Assembly: GCA_964522445.1 (NCBI GenBank)
Contig: CAZFUY010000016.1
Span: 1 to 37,894 of the forward strand
DNA: 37,894 nucleotides
Origin: CAZFUY01 sp964522445
GTDB taxonomy: Bacteria; Pseudomonadota; Gammaproteobacteria; SZUA-229
Reading direction: 5' to 3'
In this document: one piece after another, positions 7,116-14,595 of the stretch
Position numbering within the stretch: the stretch's first letter is position 1
Layout: every line of letters starts with the position of its first letter
Translations under genes and position numbers: made by a program
The notes under the pieces: generated by a model
Told to the model about the DNA's origin: nothing
Seen by the model: the letters and a program-made list of their open reading frames with translations, nothing else
Databases searched by the model: none

Positions 7116-7613
7116 TTAAATTTCTGTAACACTGTTTATAACAACAGCTTCATCAGGCACATCACCATGCCCCATCTGATTTGAAGTGGAAACCTGAGCA
7201 ATTGCATCAACAACATCCATGCCTTCAGTAACTTCGGCAAATACACAATAACCCCAGCCCTGTGATGTAGGTGCTGAGTAGTTTAGAAAATCATTGTCTT
7301 TTAGATTAATAAAAAACTGTGAACTGGCTGAGTCAGGATCAGGTGTGCGAGCCATGGCAAGTGTGCCGCGTTTATTTGATAATCCATTGTCGGCTTCATT
7401 TTTGATATTATCATTGGTTGCTTTTTGAATCATGCCATCCAGAAAACCGCCACCCTGAATCATGAAGCCGGGAATTACACGGTGAAAAATAGTAGAGTTA
7501 AAAAAATCGTCTTTTACATAAGACATAAAGTTTTCAACTGTAATAGGTGCTTTTTCTTCATTTAATTCAACAATGATCTTACCGTGGTTTGTATCAATAC
7601 ATACTTTAGACAT
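7116..7613 (-). CDS. ppiB: Peptidyl-prolyl cis-trans isomerase B (cyclophilin)
   Basis: A cytoplasmic cyclophilin catalysing Xaa-Pro isomerisation. 165 residues, beginning MSKVCIDTNHGKIIVELNEEKAP, as in bacterial PpiB. Active-site pieces are FHRVIPGFMIQGG (with the catalytic Arg), ARTPDPDSASSQFFIN, and GYCVFAEVTEGMDVVD. An in-frame ATG 48 bases upstream (7661) is rejected, because it would start inside the tRNA-Arg gene and add a non-family 16-residue extension. The chosen start has AGGGA about 10 bases upstream. It lies just downstream of the tRNA and just upstream of lpxH. Confidence 0.95.
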   Translation of the reverse strand: MSKVCIDTNHGKIIVELNEEKAPITVENFMSYVKDDFFNSTIFHRVIPGFMIQGGGFLDGMIQKATNDNIKNEADNGLSNKRGTLAMARTPDPDSASSQFFINLKDNDFLNYSAPTSQGWGYCVFAEVTEGMDVVDAIAQVSTSNQMGHGDVPDEAVVINSVTEI

Positions 7614-7650
7614 AGTTTTAGAGTCCCTATGATTTTTGAGTTTATAAATA

Positions 7651-7727
7651 TGGTGCCCCAAGCAGGATTCGAACCTGCGACCTTCCCCTTAGGAGGGGGA
7701 CGCTCTATCCAGCTGAGCTATTGGGGC
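7651..7727 (-). tRNA. tRNA-Arg (anticodon CCU), CCA encoded
   Basis: On the minus strand the 77 bases fold as a full cloverleaf. The acceptor GCCCCAA pairs with TTGGGGC, the D arm is GCTC-AGCTGGATA-GAGC, and the anticodon stem TCCCC/GGGGA carries loop CTCCTAA (anticodon CCT, reading AGG). The T arm is GCAGG-TTCGAAT-CCTGC, followed by discriminator A and an encoded CCA (7651-7653). It lies immediately upstream of ppiB, probably in the same transcript. Confidence 0.97.
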
Positions 7728-7744
7728 AAATTCCTAGCTGGCAT

Positions 7745-7773
7745 ATCATACAGTGCCTCGTATGATTTTTCAG
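7745..7773 (-). promoter_or_regulatory. Candidate promoter of tRNA-Arg/ppiB
   Basis: On the minus strand CTGAAA (7768-7773) and TATGAT (7745-7750) are separated by 17 bases. This places a start around 7738, about ten bases before the tRNA 5' end. The -10 box is good and the -35 box is weak. Confidence 0.45.
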
Positions 7774-7778
7774 CAGGA

Positions 7779-9557
7779 TTAATGTTTTTTGATAAGGGGT
7801 GTGGATTTGCGTTGACGTGCTCGATTACGCCTTTCGTTCTTTTTCATATGCATATGGAATTTCCGCCAGACGTAGGAGTCTGAGGTATCTTCATAGGTCA
7901 TGATGTAATTGAGGCTATGGATATCATTTAATGTCCATTTCATGCTGCGTTCAGCATCGGGTGTGCCGCAATATAGAAGTTGGTCACCTGCTTTTATTGC
8001 AATATCATCGGTTGGCATGAGTAAAAGTTTGTTATTGCGTTTTAGCAGCAGAGCCACGCTTTTTAACTGTCTTTCGCGTGCTCTGGGGTCCTGTAGTAAA
8101 TTGCCTACCCGTAGAACTCGTCCCAGGCTTAATACCTGATTAAGGGCTGACGCCTCATTTTCTGTAACATTGATAGTCCATATATTAGGCAGAGATTCGC
8201 CCAGTGCGCCACTTAAGCGACTGATGGCAATATTTGCCCATTCAGGGTCCTGATGTCTGGCTTTATTTAAAAATGCAATCATCAATGGAGCGGTTAATAA
8301 TGTGCGAATTTTTCTCGCGATAATTTCGCTGGGCTGCATAATAATATTTGCATTTGTTGCTACAAATAATTTGTGATTAGTTGTTTTGTTTTGTCTTGCA
8401 ACAATAAATAACTCAGGATTAATTTCTCTAGCGGTCATGATAATTGATAAATTATTTGAATCATTATCTGATCCAGAAATCAGGCCAACTGCATTCTCAA
8501 CACCTGCAAGGGTTAAAGTGTGTGCGTCAAAGCCAGTGCCGATAATAAAATCATTATTTCTATTTTCAGATTTATTCATAAACACATCGCGTTTATCTTC
8601 TGATGGGTCAATAATAGTGACTGGAACATTAAATTTATTTAGATGTTTATAAAGCCCCTGCCCAAAACGGCCAAATCCACAGATGATCCAGTGACCTTCC
8701 TGTACATAAACGGGGCTGGTTAAATCAGTATTAGGCACGCCTGTTAACCAGTCATATAAAAGATGCAATGAAGGTGAATGCATTGCCATAGCAAAAATAT
8801 TGGCAAAAGTTTCAAAAGGATTAATGACAAAATCTGTACCGAAAGAAAACATATTATCTTCATATTCTTTAAGTTCAGAGCGGCAGATGGTGCAAATATC
8901 TGGGTTGAGCAATTTACTGGTAATAGCAATTTTTAAATTAGTTTCATCAGAAGCAGATACAGCAATAACAGCGGCACATTTATCATGTTCTAATCCTGCC
9001 AGTATTAATTGCTCAGGATCTCTGGCGTCACCATGTATGCCAGGTACAAAAGAAGGGAATTCAATTAAGGGTAATGATTTTATTTTTTCATTATCTATTT
9101 CAATAATAACGGCCCTTATTTTTCTTTCGGTAAGTGCATGTGCAAGTGCATGGCCTGTTTCGCCAAAGCCGCAAATTAAAATAAAGGATTCGTGAATGCT
9201 GTTTAATTGATGTTTAAAAATATTTTTGCGAGTAGCTCTGCGAAATGTAGGGTCCTGAATAAGTGATAACACTTTACCCAGAGCATAAAACCAGGATGTT
9301 ACAGTAATGTAGATTGTTACCAGTGCCCACATGCGTTGAGGCGTTGTTAAGGGGTAGGGTATTTCACCAAAACCAATTGTTGTTGCGGTAAAACTAACAA
9401 AATAAATGGCATCAAAAAAACTCATGTAATGGACATTGCCCTGATCGTCCATGCCGGGCGTTACAACCATGCCTAGTATAGTAATGCTGTACCCTATTAT
9501 AAGGATAATAAAAGGTGCGCGCATCTGGCGCAAAATGAGTGATGTAACTATGCTCAT
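7779..9557 (-). CDS. Two-TM potassium channel with two RCK (TrkA-N) domains
   Basis: A 592-residue inner-membrane ion channel. It has TM1 (about 13-33), a pore loop with selectivity filter TTIGFGE (59-65, in place of the common TVGYGD), TM2 (about 75-97), then two cytoplasmic RCK units. The first opens with ILICGFGETGHA (about 126-137) and the second with IICGFGRFGQGL (about 291-302). Both have Rossmann GxGxxG nucleotide-binding loops, and TrkA-C-like parts follow (for example LLMPTDDIAIKAGDQLLYCG near 500-530). The C-terminus is strongly basic (MHMKKNERRNRARQRK). Two RCK domains in one chain resemble BK/GsuK-type channels, gated by nucleotide or cation. It is the downstream gene of a pair with the DUF6394 protein, 22 bases apart. 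Confidence 0.88.
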   Translation of the reverse strand: MSIVTSLILRQMRAPFIILIIGYSITILGMVVTPGMDDQGNVHYMSFFDAIYFVSFTATTIGFGEIPYPLTTPQRMWALVTIYITVTSWFYALGKVLSLIQDPTFRRATRKNIFKHQLNSIHESFILICGFGETGHALAHALTERKIRAVIIEIDNEKIKSLPLIEFPSFVPGIHGDARDPEQLILAGLEHDKCAAVIAVSASDETNLKIAITSKLLNPDICTICRSELKEYEDNMFSFGTDFVINPFETFANIFAMAMHSPSLHLLYDWLTGVPNTDLTSPVYVQEGHWIICGFGRFGQGLYKHLNKFNVPVTIIDPSEDKRDVFMNKSENRNNDFIIGTGFDAHTLTLAGVENAVGLISGSDNDSNNLSIIMTAREINPELFIVARQNKTTNHKLFVATNANIIMQPSEIIARKIRTLLTAPLMIAFLNKARHQDPEWANIAISRLSGALGESLPNIWTINVTENEASALNQVLSLGRVLRVGNLLQDPRARERQLKSVALLLKRNNKLLLMPTDDIAIKAGDQLLYCGTPDAERSMKWTLNDIHSLNYIMTYEDTSDSYVWRKFHMHMKKNERRNRARQRKSTPLIKKH

Positions 9558-9579
9558 GAGTGTGTTTAATTATTAACTA

Positions 9580-9963
9580 TTAATGACGCATCATGGCTGT
9601 TTCTATCATAAGTAGCATAACTGAAATAACATTAGCTATCATTGCGCCACCACTTAATGAAACAATTGTTGACATGGTTTCTGTTGTTAAGCCAGTTTGA
9701 TTAACATGAACGGCAACAGCCCATACTACAGATGCAGAAATTAATTGCACAAGAGCAACCAGGCTGGTTGCAAGTAGCATGGCCCCCATTTGTGAGCGGT
9801 CTCCAAATTTTAAAATAGTTGCAATGAGATTTACTACGATAACAGCAAAAAGTTCATAAACATTGTGATGATCTGGATTATCTACACCGCCAAAAAAGAA
9901 ACCAAAGTTTAGCGTGAGCGCCAGTATCATAAAAAAACTGAAGACAACTTTTTCTCTATTCAT
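9580..9963 (-). CDS. DUF6394-like four-helix membrane protein
   Basis: A 127-residue integral membrane protein with four hydrophobic helices (about 7-26, 36-54, 60-87, 101-124) and the loop GGVDNPDHHNVYELFAVIVVNLIATILKFGDRSQMGA, which is characteristic of the family. Function is unknown. Its stop is only 22 bases upstream of the potassium channel start, so the two are almost certainly one operon. That suggests a channel accessory or sensing subunit; this is inference from position. The family name is recalled from the sequence pattern and is less certain than the membrane topology. Confidence 0.7.
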   Translation of the reverse strand: MNREKVVFSFFMILALTLNFGFFFGGVDNPDHHNVYELFAVIVVNLIATILKFGDRSQMGAMLLATSLVALVQLISASVVWAVAVHVNQTGLTTETMSTIVSLSGGAMIANVISVMLLMIETAMMRH

Positions 9964-10040
9964 TTTATTTTGCCTTAATTTATATCGATTAATTTAGAGT
10001 TTAGTTCAATATATCTACTATTTAATGGATTACCGTAATT

Positions 10041-10106
10041 GTAGGAGCGGCTTTAGCCGCGATCAACCATAGAGCAAAATGATTTCGCGGCTAAAGCTGC
10101 TTCTAC
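10041..10106. repeat. REP-like element, paired copy (BIME)
   Basis: GTAGGAGCGGCTTTAGCC opens a 22-base unit (10041-10062), and an inverted copy with two mismatches occupies 10085-10106. Each unit is itself a hairpin (GCGGCT-TT-AGCCGC), and the two together form a larger one. This is the architecture of RAYT-transposase-associated REPs. Related copies are at 17276-17297 and 20376-20432. It lies between dapE and the DUF6394 gene, where it may attenuate transcription or stabilise a 3' end. Confidence 0.85.
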
Positions 10107-10141
10107 ATTTTTCTGTATTAAATCAATAAAAAATATAATTT

Positions 10142-11269
10142 TTATAGCAGCAAATTTTCCAGAACACGCTGGTATGTTTCAGATAAAATATTCAGATCTT
10201 CTGCTGCCACGTTTTCATTTACCTGATGTATGGTGGCATTAAGTGGCCCCAGCTCTAAAACCTGAGCGCCAGTTGGTGCGATAAATCGTCCATCTGAAGT
10301 GCCGCCAGCCGTTGATAGTTCAGTATCATAGCCGCAGGTATCTTTAATCGCTTTGCAGGTAGCATTAACCAGTTCACCTGCTGGTGTAAGAAAGGGGCGG
10401 CCAGACAATACCCATTGAAGATCATATTTAAGTTTGTGTTTGTTTAAGATGCCTTCAACTCGTTCCTTTAATTGCTGCTCGGTAACTTCGGTTGAAAATC
10501 GAAGGTTAAATAGAATTTTTACTTCCCCCGGAATAACATTATTAGCGCCTGTACCTGCATTGATATTTGAAATCTGAAAAGTCGTTGGTGGAAAAAACTC
10601 ATTGCCCTGATCCCATTCAGCAGCAACAAGTTCTGCAATAGCAGGAGCGGATGTGTGAACTGGATTTTCTGCAAGGTGAGGGTAGGCAACATGACCTTGC
10701 TGGCCATTAATTGTTAGTGTGCCAGAGAGTGATCCTCGACGGCCATTTTTAACGACATCACCTAATTTATCTGTACTTGATGGTTCGCCGACAAGACACC
10801 AGTCAATTTTTTCATTTCTATTCTCAAGGTGTTCTACAACTTTAACCGTGCCATTAATTGATGGCCCTTCTTCATCGCTGGTAATTAAAAAGGCTATAGA
10901 GCCTTTATGATCTGGGTGTTCTTTTATAAAACGCTCACAGGCCGTGACCATTGCTGCAATGCTGCCTTTCATATCTGCCGTTCCACGGCCATAAAGGATG
11001 CCATCTACAATTTCTGGTTTAAAGGGATCGATGTTCCAATGTTCAACAGGGCCTGTAGGTACTACATCTGTGTGGCCTGCAAAAGTAAATAAAGGTGATG
11101 ATTCACCCCGACGAGCCCAGAAGTTATCAACATCTTCAAAGCGCAGGTTTTCAATACTAAACCCCAGTGCTTTTAGCCGGTCAGTTATTAATGTTTGGCA
11201 TCCTTTGTCATCAGGTGTGACAGAGGGTCTGGATATTAGCTGTATTGCAAGATCAAGTGTTTCAGACAT
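10142..11269 (-). CDS. dapE: Succinyl-diaminopimelate desuccinylase
   Basis: DapE releases L,L-diaminopimelate from its N-succinyl form, for lysine and peptidoglycan synthesis. At 375 residues it is family length. The di-zinc M20 motifs are present: FAGHTDVVPTGP (first His and Asp of the metal site), GRGTADMKGS (bridging Asp), ITSDEEGPSINGT (the catalytic and ligand Glu pair), CLVGEPSSTDKLGD, and the C-terminal SGRPFLTPAGEL, AGGTSDGRF and GPLNATIHQVNE (last His). It is the last minus-strand gene after the VWA and coiled-coil genes; the 78-bp gap before it allows its own promoter. The REP pair at 10041-10106 lies just downstream. Confidence 0.96.
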   Translation of the reverse strand: MSETLDLAIQLISRPSVTPDDKGCQTLITDRLKALGFSIENLRFEDVDNFWARRGESSPLFTFAGHTDVVPTGPVEHWNIDPFKPEIVDGILYGRGTADMKGSIAAMVTACERFIKEHPDHKGSIAFLITSDEEGPSINGTVKVVEHLENRNEKIDWCLVGEPSSTDKLGDVVKNGRRGSLSGTLTINGQQGHVAYPHLAENPVHTSAPAIAELVAAEWDQGNEFFPPTTFQISNINAGTGANNVIPGEVKILFNLRFSTEVTEQQLKERVEGILNKHKLKYDLQWVLSGRPFLTPAGELVNATCKAIKDTCGYDTELSTAGGTSDGRFIAPTGAQVLELGPLNATIHQVNENVAAEDLNILSETYQRVLENLLL

Positions 11270-11347
11270 AGGAAATAGAATTTATAAGGAACTGATTTTG
11301 AGATTATACCTTTTTGTTAGTAAGGCGGCAGTGTTTTTTAAAATTAC

Positions 11348-12961
11348 CTACATGTCAGCTGATTGCTCATAAAGAGCCTGCATTTCTTTTTCCATAGTGG
11401 AAAATTCATCCTGTAATTTTGCATAAGCAACATCTTTTTTGATGATATCTTTTTCATATTTCTTAACTTTTGTTTTTAATTTATCAAACTCTTCATCTGT
11501 GGCAGAGTCTGTGTTTTCACTAAGAGTTGTGGTTTCGTCAGCTTGCTGGTTTTCAATGTCAGTAATGATCTTTTGAAGATTCTCATTTTCTTCTTCAAGG
11601 ATAGTAATGCAACTCATCATCTCCTGGCTGCTGCGAGTAAAGTCATTAATGGTTGACTTAAATTTATCAGCCTGTTCAGCGGTCAGCTGTAGTTCATCTA
11701 TAGTTTTATTTAATTCAGCAATTTGAGCTTGTTGTTTTTCGAGTTCCTCTTTCATTATGCCTGCACCTTCTGTTTCGGGTGCGCTTTCAGTTTCTTTTGA
11801 TGGCCCCTGGTTGTCTTCCTGTGTTTCAAGGTCGGAAACCATATTTTGTAAGAAGGCATTTTCATCTTCTAAAATAGCAATGCAGCCCATCATTTCCTGA
11901 CTGTTACGTGCAAACTCAGAGAGCTTTTCCTTGAGTGTTGCAGCTTCGCTTGCTTCAAGTTGCAGTCCATCTATAGTGCTATTAAGTTCTGATATCTGTT
12001 GTTCCTGTTTATCAAGAGCTTCTTTTATTTGATCGATATTTTCATTGCTTTCCTGCTCGTCGCTGTCTGTTTCTTTGGCTGATGCAGGTTCTTTGCTGGC
12101 TTCACTTTGTTCCTTAAATAACTCATCATAACGCCCTTGTAAGTCATTAACTTCAGATTGTAATCTGTCATTTTCCATTTCAAGTACATCCATGCACATT
12201 TTTGAATCACTAATCTGGCGTTCAAAATTTTCTGTTTGTTGTTTTAGTTCCTGGAAATCCTCATTGTCTTCCAGATTTATTCCTTCTGGCTGGTTTTCTT
12301 CTGCATTTTTTAGGGCTTTCTTTAATCCGTTAACGGTATTTTCCTGATCATAAATAATGTCTTTAAGTTTATTGACTTCGCCATTGATTTTTTTGCCCTG
12401 AACTTCTATATAGAGAACTTTTTCTTCATCAGTTTTATTGTTCTCTTCCGGTTCTTCGGTATTTTCTGTTTGTTCATCTTCAGGCTCTTCTTCAGCTACG
12501 GGTTCTTCAGTTGCAGGAACTTCTTCAATGGTTTTAAATTGTTCGACGATTGTCTGCATGCCAGAATATATGGTATCCCAGAATGCCTGGTCATCTTCGC
12601 TCTGTTCGGCTGCTGTTTTTTCTGTATTTAGTAAAATATTGCGAGCTTCTAATAATTTACTTTGTTTATCTGTCGGTTGCTTATCGGGTTGGTTGTCTTC
12701 ATCTCCTCCATCACTAATATCCTCTGCTTCCATTTCATCGGTTTCTATCTGTGCGCTTTTAGTATTATTACGTTCAAGTTCCTGCTCAAGGTAATCAATA
12801 TAGCTATTACTAATGTCAATGGTGTTTTCCTGATTATCCGTTTTTTCTGCAGTGGGCGTGCTGGATAATTTTCGGATATAGAAAAACAGGAAAGTGATCA
12901 GCCCAAGTAATATCAATAAAATCTCGGCTGAAAATAAAATATATATGGTAGGTATATTCAT
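11348..12961 (-). CDS. Membrane-anchored coiled-coil protein with repeated Cys-containing module
   Basis: 537 residues, not a family I recognise. One N-terminal transmembrane helix (about 7-28) followed by YIRK predicts N-out/C-in topology, with the rest cytoplasmic. Acidic low-complexity linkers separate coiled-coil segments. A module of about 68 residues occurs twice with an exact 91-residue offset (313-380 and 404-471), sharing the pattern QxxQIxELNxTIDxLQL, then SQEMMxCIxILExENxxLQ. A partial third copy lies at about 236-275 (MCMDVLEMENDRLQ). Each copy carries one Cys (256, 360, 451) at the same place. It starts 5 bases after the stop of the VWA gene, so the two are translationally linked. 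Possible roles are scaffold or envelope-spanning sensor partner; this is inference. Confidence 0.75.
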   Translation of the reverse strand: MNIPTIYILFSAEILLILLGLITFLFFYIRKLSSTPTAEKTDNQENTIDISNSYIDYLEQELERNNTKSAQIETDEMEAEDISDGGDEDNQPDKQPTDKQSKLLEARNILLNTEKTAAEQSEDDQAFWDTIYSGMQTIVEQFKTIEEVPATEEPVAEEEPEDEQTENTEEPEENNKTDEEKVLYIEVQGKKINGEVNKLKDIIYDQENTVNGLKKALKNAEENQPEGINLEDNEDFQELKQQTENFERQISDSKMCMDVLEMENDRLQSEVNDLQGRYDELFKEQSEASKEPASAKETDSDEQESNENIDQIKEALDKQEQQISELNSTIDGLQLEASEAATLKEKLSEFARNSQEMMGCIAILEDENAFLQNMVSDLETQEDNQGPSKETESAPETEGAGIMKEELEKQQAQIAELNKTIDELQLTAEQADKFKSTINDFTRSSQEMMSCITILEEENENLQKIITDIENQQADETTTLSENTDSATDEEFDKLKTKVKKYEKDIIKKDVAYAKLQDEFSTMEKEMQALYEQSADM

Positions 12962-12966
12962 ATTTT

Positions 12967-14457
12967 CTATTCTTTTGTTTTAGCTTTAGTTTTTTTATTC
13001 TTCATCATTTTCATGCCGAAGAAGATATTAAACCCTATAAAAATTATTACCAGATTTGCAACAAGAAAAATAATTAATGCCTGCACAATATCGCTTTCTG
13101 GTTCAGGCTCTGGTTCAGTTGGCGCTGGAGTGGGTGCGGCTTCAACGGGGGGTTGTGTTGTCTCTGGTTCTGGTTCAGCTACTGGTTCAGGTTTTATTTT
13201 GGGTTCAGGTTCTGCTGCTGGTTCTTCTGGAATAACGGCTCTAAATGAGAAAACCTGCTGGCGTTGAAAAGTTTTTGATGTCGCAATAACGGTTGCGGCA
13301 TAAATGCCATTCATTGTGGGTTTAAACTGCATTTCAAAAACGCCTTCTTTGTCTGTAGCAGAGAAAGAGGCTCGTTCGGTTTGTCCATCAGGATGTTCTA
13401 TTTCTATTTCCAGTTCAAGGTTATTAATTAATTCGTCTTTTGAAATAATGTTATCGTCTTTTATAAACCAGGTTTTTATTGTTAGTTCGGGATAGTAGCT
13501 TTCAGTGTTGTAGGCAAACTGGCTGCGTAATTTTATGTCAGCTACAATGTAGGCTTTATTGTCATCGTCACTGAATAATATATTCCATTCACCCTGTTCT
13601 GGTTTTGTTAGTGTGATCATGTCAAAGCTTCTGGAAACGAACCACGTTATATTGGCTTTTTTTGTTTTGGCGCTGTATTTTTTTCCTTTAGGCGATTTGA
13701 GTAGTATTTTGCTATCGGTTTTCTTTTTATTAGCAATAATAGTTATTTCACGAATGCTGGCATCAACAATAAATTTGTTTTCGTTAAGAGGCAGCATATT
13801 GGGTTCTTTGCTTTGTTCAAATATTTTGGCAAAGACTTTGTGCAAAACATCATCACTGGCTGCGAGAGCGTAGCGTCCGTCTGTGGCATCAGAAATTTCC
13901 TGTAAAAGAGTCTGGTCTGAGTTTTCAGTGAAGGCAATGCTATAAACTTTTATTTTAAGTTTTTTAAGGGCAGGGATTTGTTCCGCTAAAACTTTCTGTC
14001 GTAATTCTTCAGAGCGTTTTTTATTGCCCACATCCATCTGGCCATCGGACATAAGTACGATGATAGGATCACGATTTAAACGGTCACTATCTTTGAGTAG
14101 ATCAATGGCTCTTTCAATAGCAGCGTGAATATTTGTGTAGACACCTTTAGAAGAAATCTTATCAGTGGCATAGAGTGCTTTGTTTTTGTTTCTTTGTGTA
14201 TTGAGTTGTGTCAGAAAAGTAATAGGCCAGGCCTTGCTACTAAAACTCATAACGCTGAGCTTGTCTTCTTTGCCCAGCAAGGTAATAAATAGTTTTGAGG
14301 CAGGTTTTCTGAGCTCTTTGGGGTCTGTTTTTTTCATGCTGCCGGAGCTGTCCATAATAACGACAGCATCAACTGGTTGTTTACTGGCTGCAAAAACAGG
14401 GTTGAGCGTAAGCACCAGAATCAGTAGCAGAAATATTTTGTTAATTTTAAATGACAC
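12967..14457 (-). CDS. Periplasmic VWA-domain protein with C-terminal membrane anchor
   Basis: 496 residues. It has a signal peptide (1-23, ending VFA), then a von Willebrand factor A domain (about 28-210) with an intact MIDAS: DSSGS at 36-40, the Thr of GVYTNIHAA, and LMSDGQMD. The next 190 residues are beta-rich, with Ig-like pieces such as GVFEMQFKPTMNGIYAATVIA (split here into GVFEMQFKP and NGIYAATVIA). A Pro/Glu-rich stalk (about 406-455) is followed by one transmembrane helix (about 457-480) and a Lys-rich cytoplasmic tail. The domain should bind a protein partner through a divalent metal in the periplasm. It is the first gene of a tight pair with the coiled-coil protein. The family beyond VWA is not recognised. 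Confidence 0.82.
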   Translation of the reverse strand: MSFKINKIFLLLILVLTLNPVFAASKQPVDAVVIMDSSGSMKKTDPKELRKPASKLFITLLGKEDKLSVMSFSSKAWPITFLTQLNTQRNKNKALYATDKISSKGVYTNIHAAIERAIDLLKDSDRLNRDPIIVLMSDGQMDVGNKKRSEELRQKVLAEQIPALKKLKIKVYSIAFTENSDQTLLQEISDATDGRYALAASDDVLHKVFAKIFEQSKEPNMLPLNENKFIVDASIREITIIANKKKTDSKILLKSPKGKKYSAKTKKANITWFVSRSFDMITLTKPEQGEWNILFSDDDNKAYIVADIKLRSQFAYNTESYYPELTIKTWFIKDDNIISKDELINNLELEIEIEHPDGQTERASFSATDKEGVFEMQFKPTMNGIYAATVIATSKTFQRQQVFSFRAVIPEEPAAEPEPKIKPEPVAEPEPETTQPPVEAAPTPAPTEPEPEPESDIVQALIIFLVANLVIIFIGFNIFFGMKMMKNKKTKAKTKE

Positions 14458-14495
14458 CCTGAAGCCCCTGTTTGTGCTGAAAATTATGACTGTAC

Positions 14496-14533
14496 GGGGT
14501 TATTGTTTTTTATTAGAAATATCCGCTAACCCC
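14496..14533. repeat. Inverted repeat between glnD and the VWA gene
   Basis: GGGGTTA (14496-14502) and TAACCCC (14527-14533) are perfect inverted copies with a 24-base AT-rich loop. The T-rich stretch follows on the plus strand, the wrong side for ending glnD, so it may instead be a regulatory site in the VWA promoter region. Confidence 0.35.
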
Positions 14534-14595
14534 TTCTTTTTATTGTAGTACAGTATTTTTACAATGCATTATTATGGGGGCTTAAGCAAAGGGTG

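Noticed and set aside
7651..7727. tRNA-Arg as an integration (att) site
   Set aside because: No integrase, no duplicated tRNA 3' end and no foreign-looking cargo beside it.
7584..7883. Plus-strand 99-codon frame covering the tRNA-Arg region
   Set aside because: It runs antisense across the tRNA and the ends of ppiB and the channel gene, has no ribosome-binding site and resembles no protein.
13100..13250. Repetitive DNA in the VWA gene
   Set aside because: It encodes the Pro/Glu stalk; codon-level repetition of a low-complexity linker, not a DNA repeat element.
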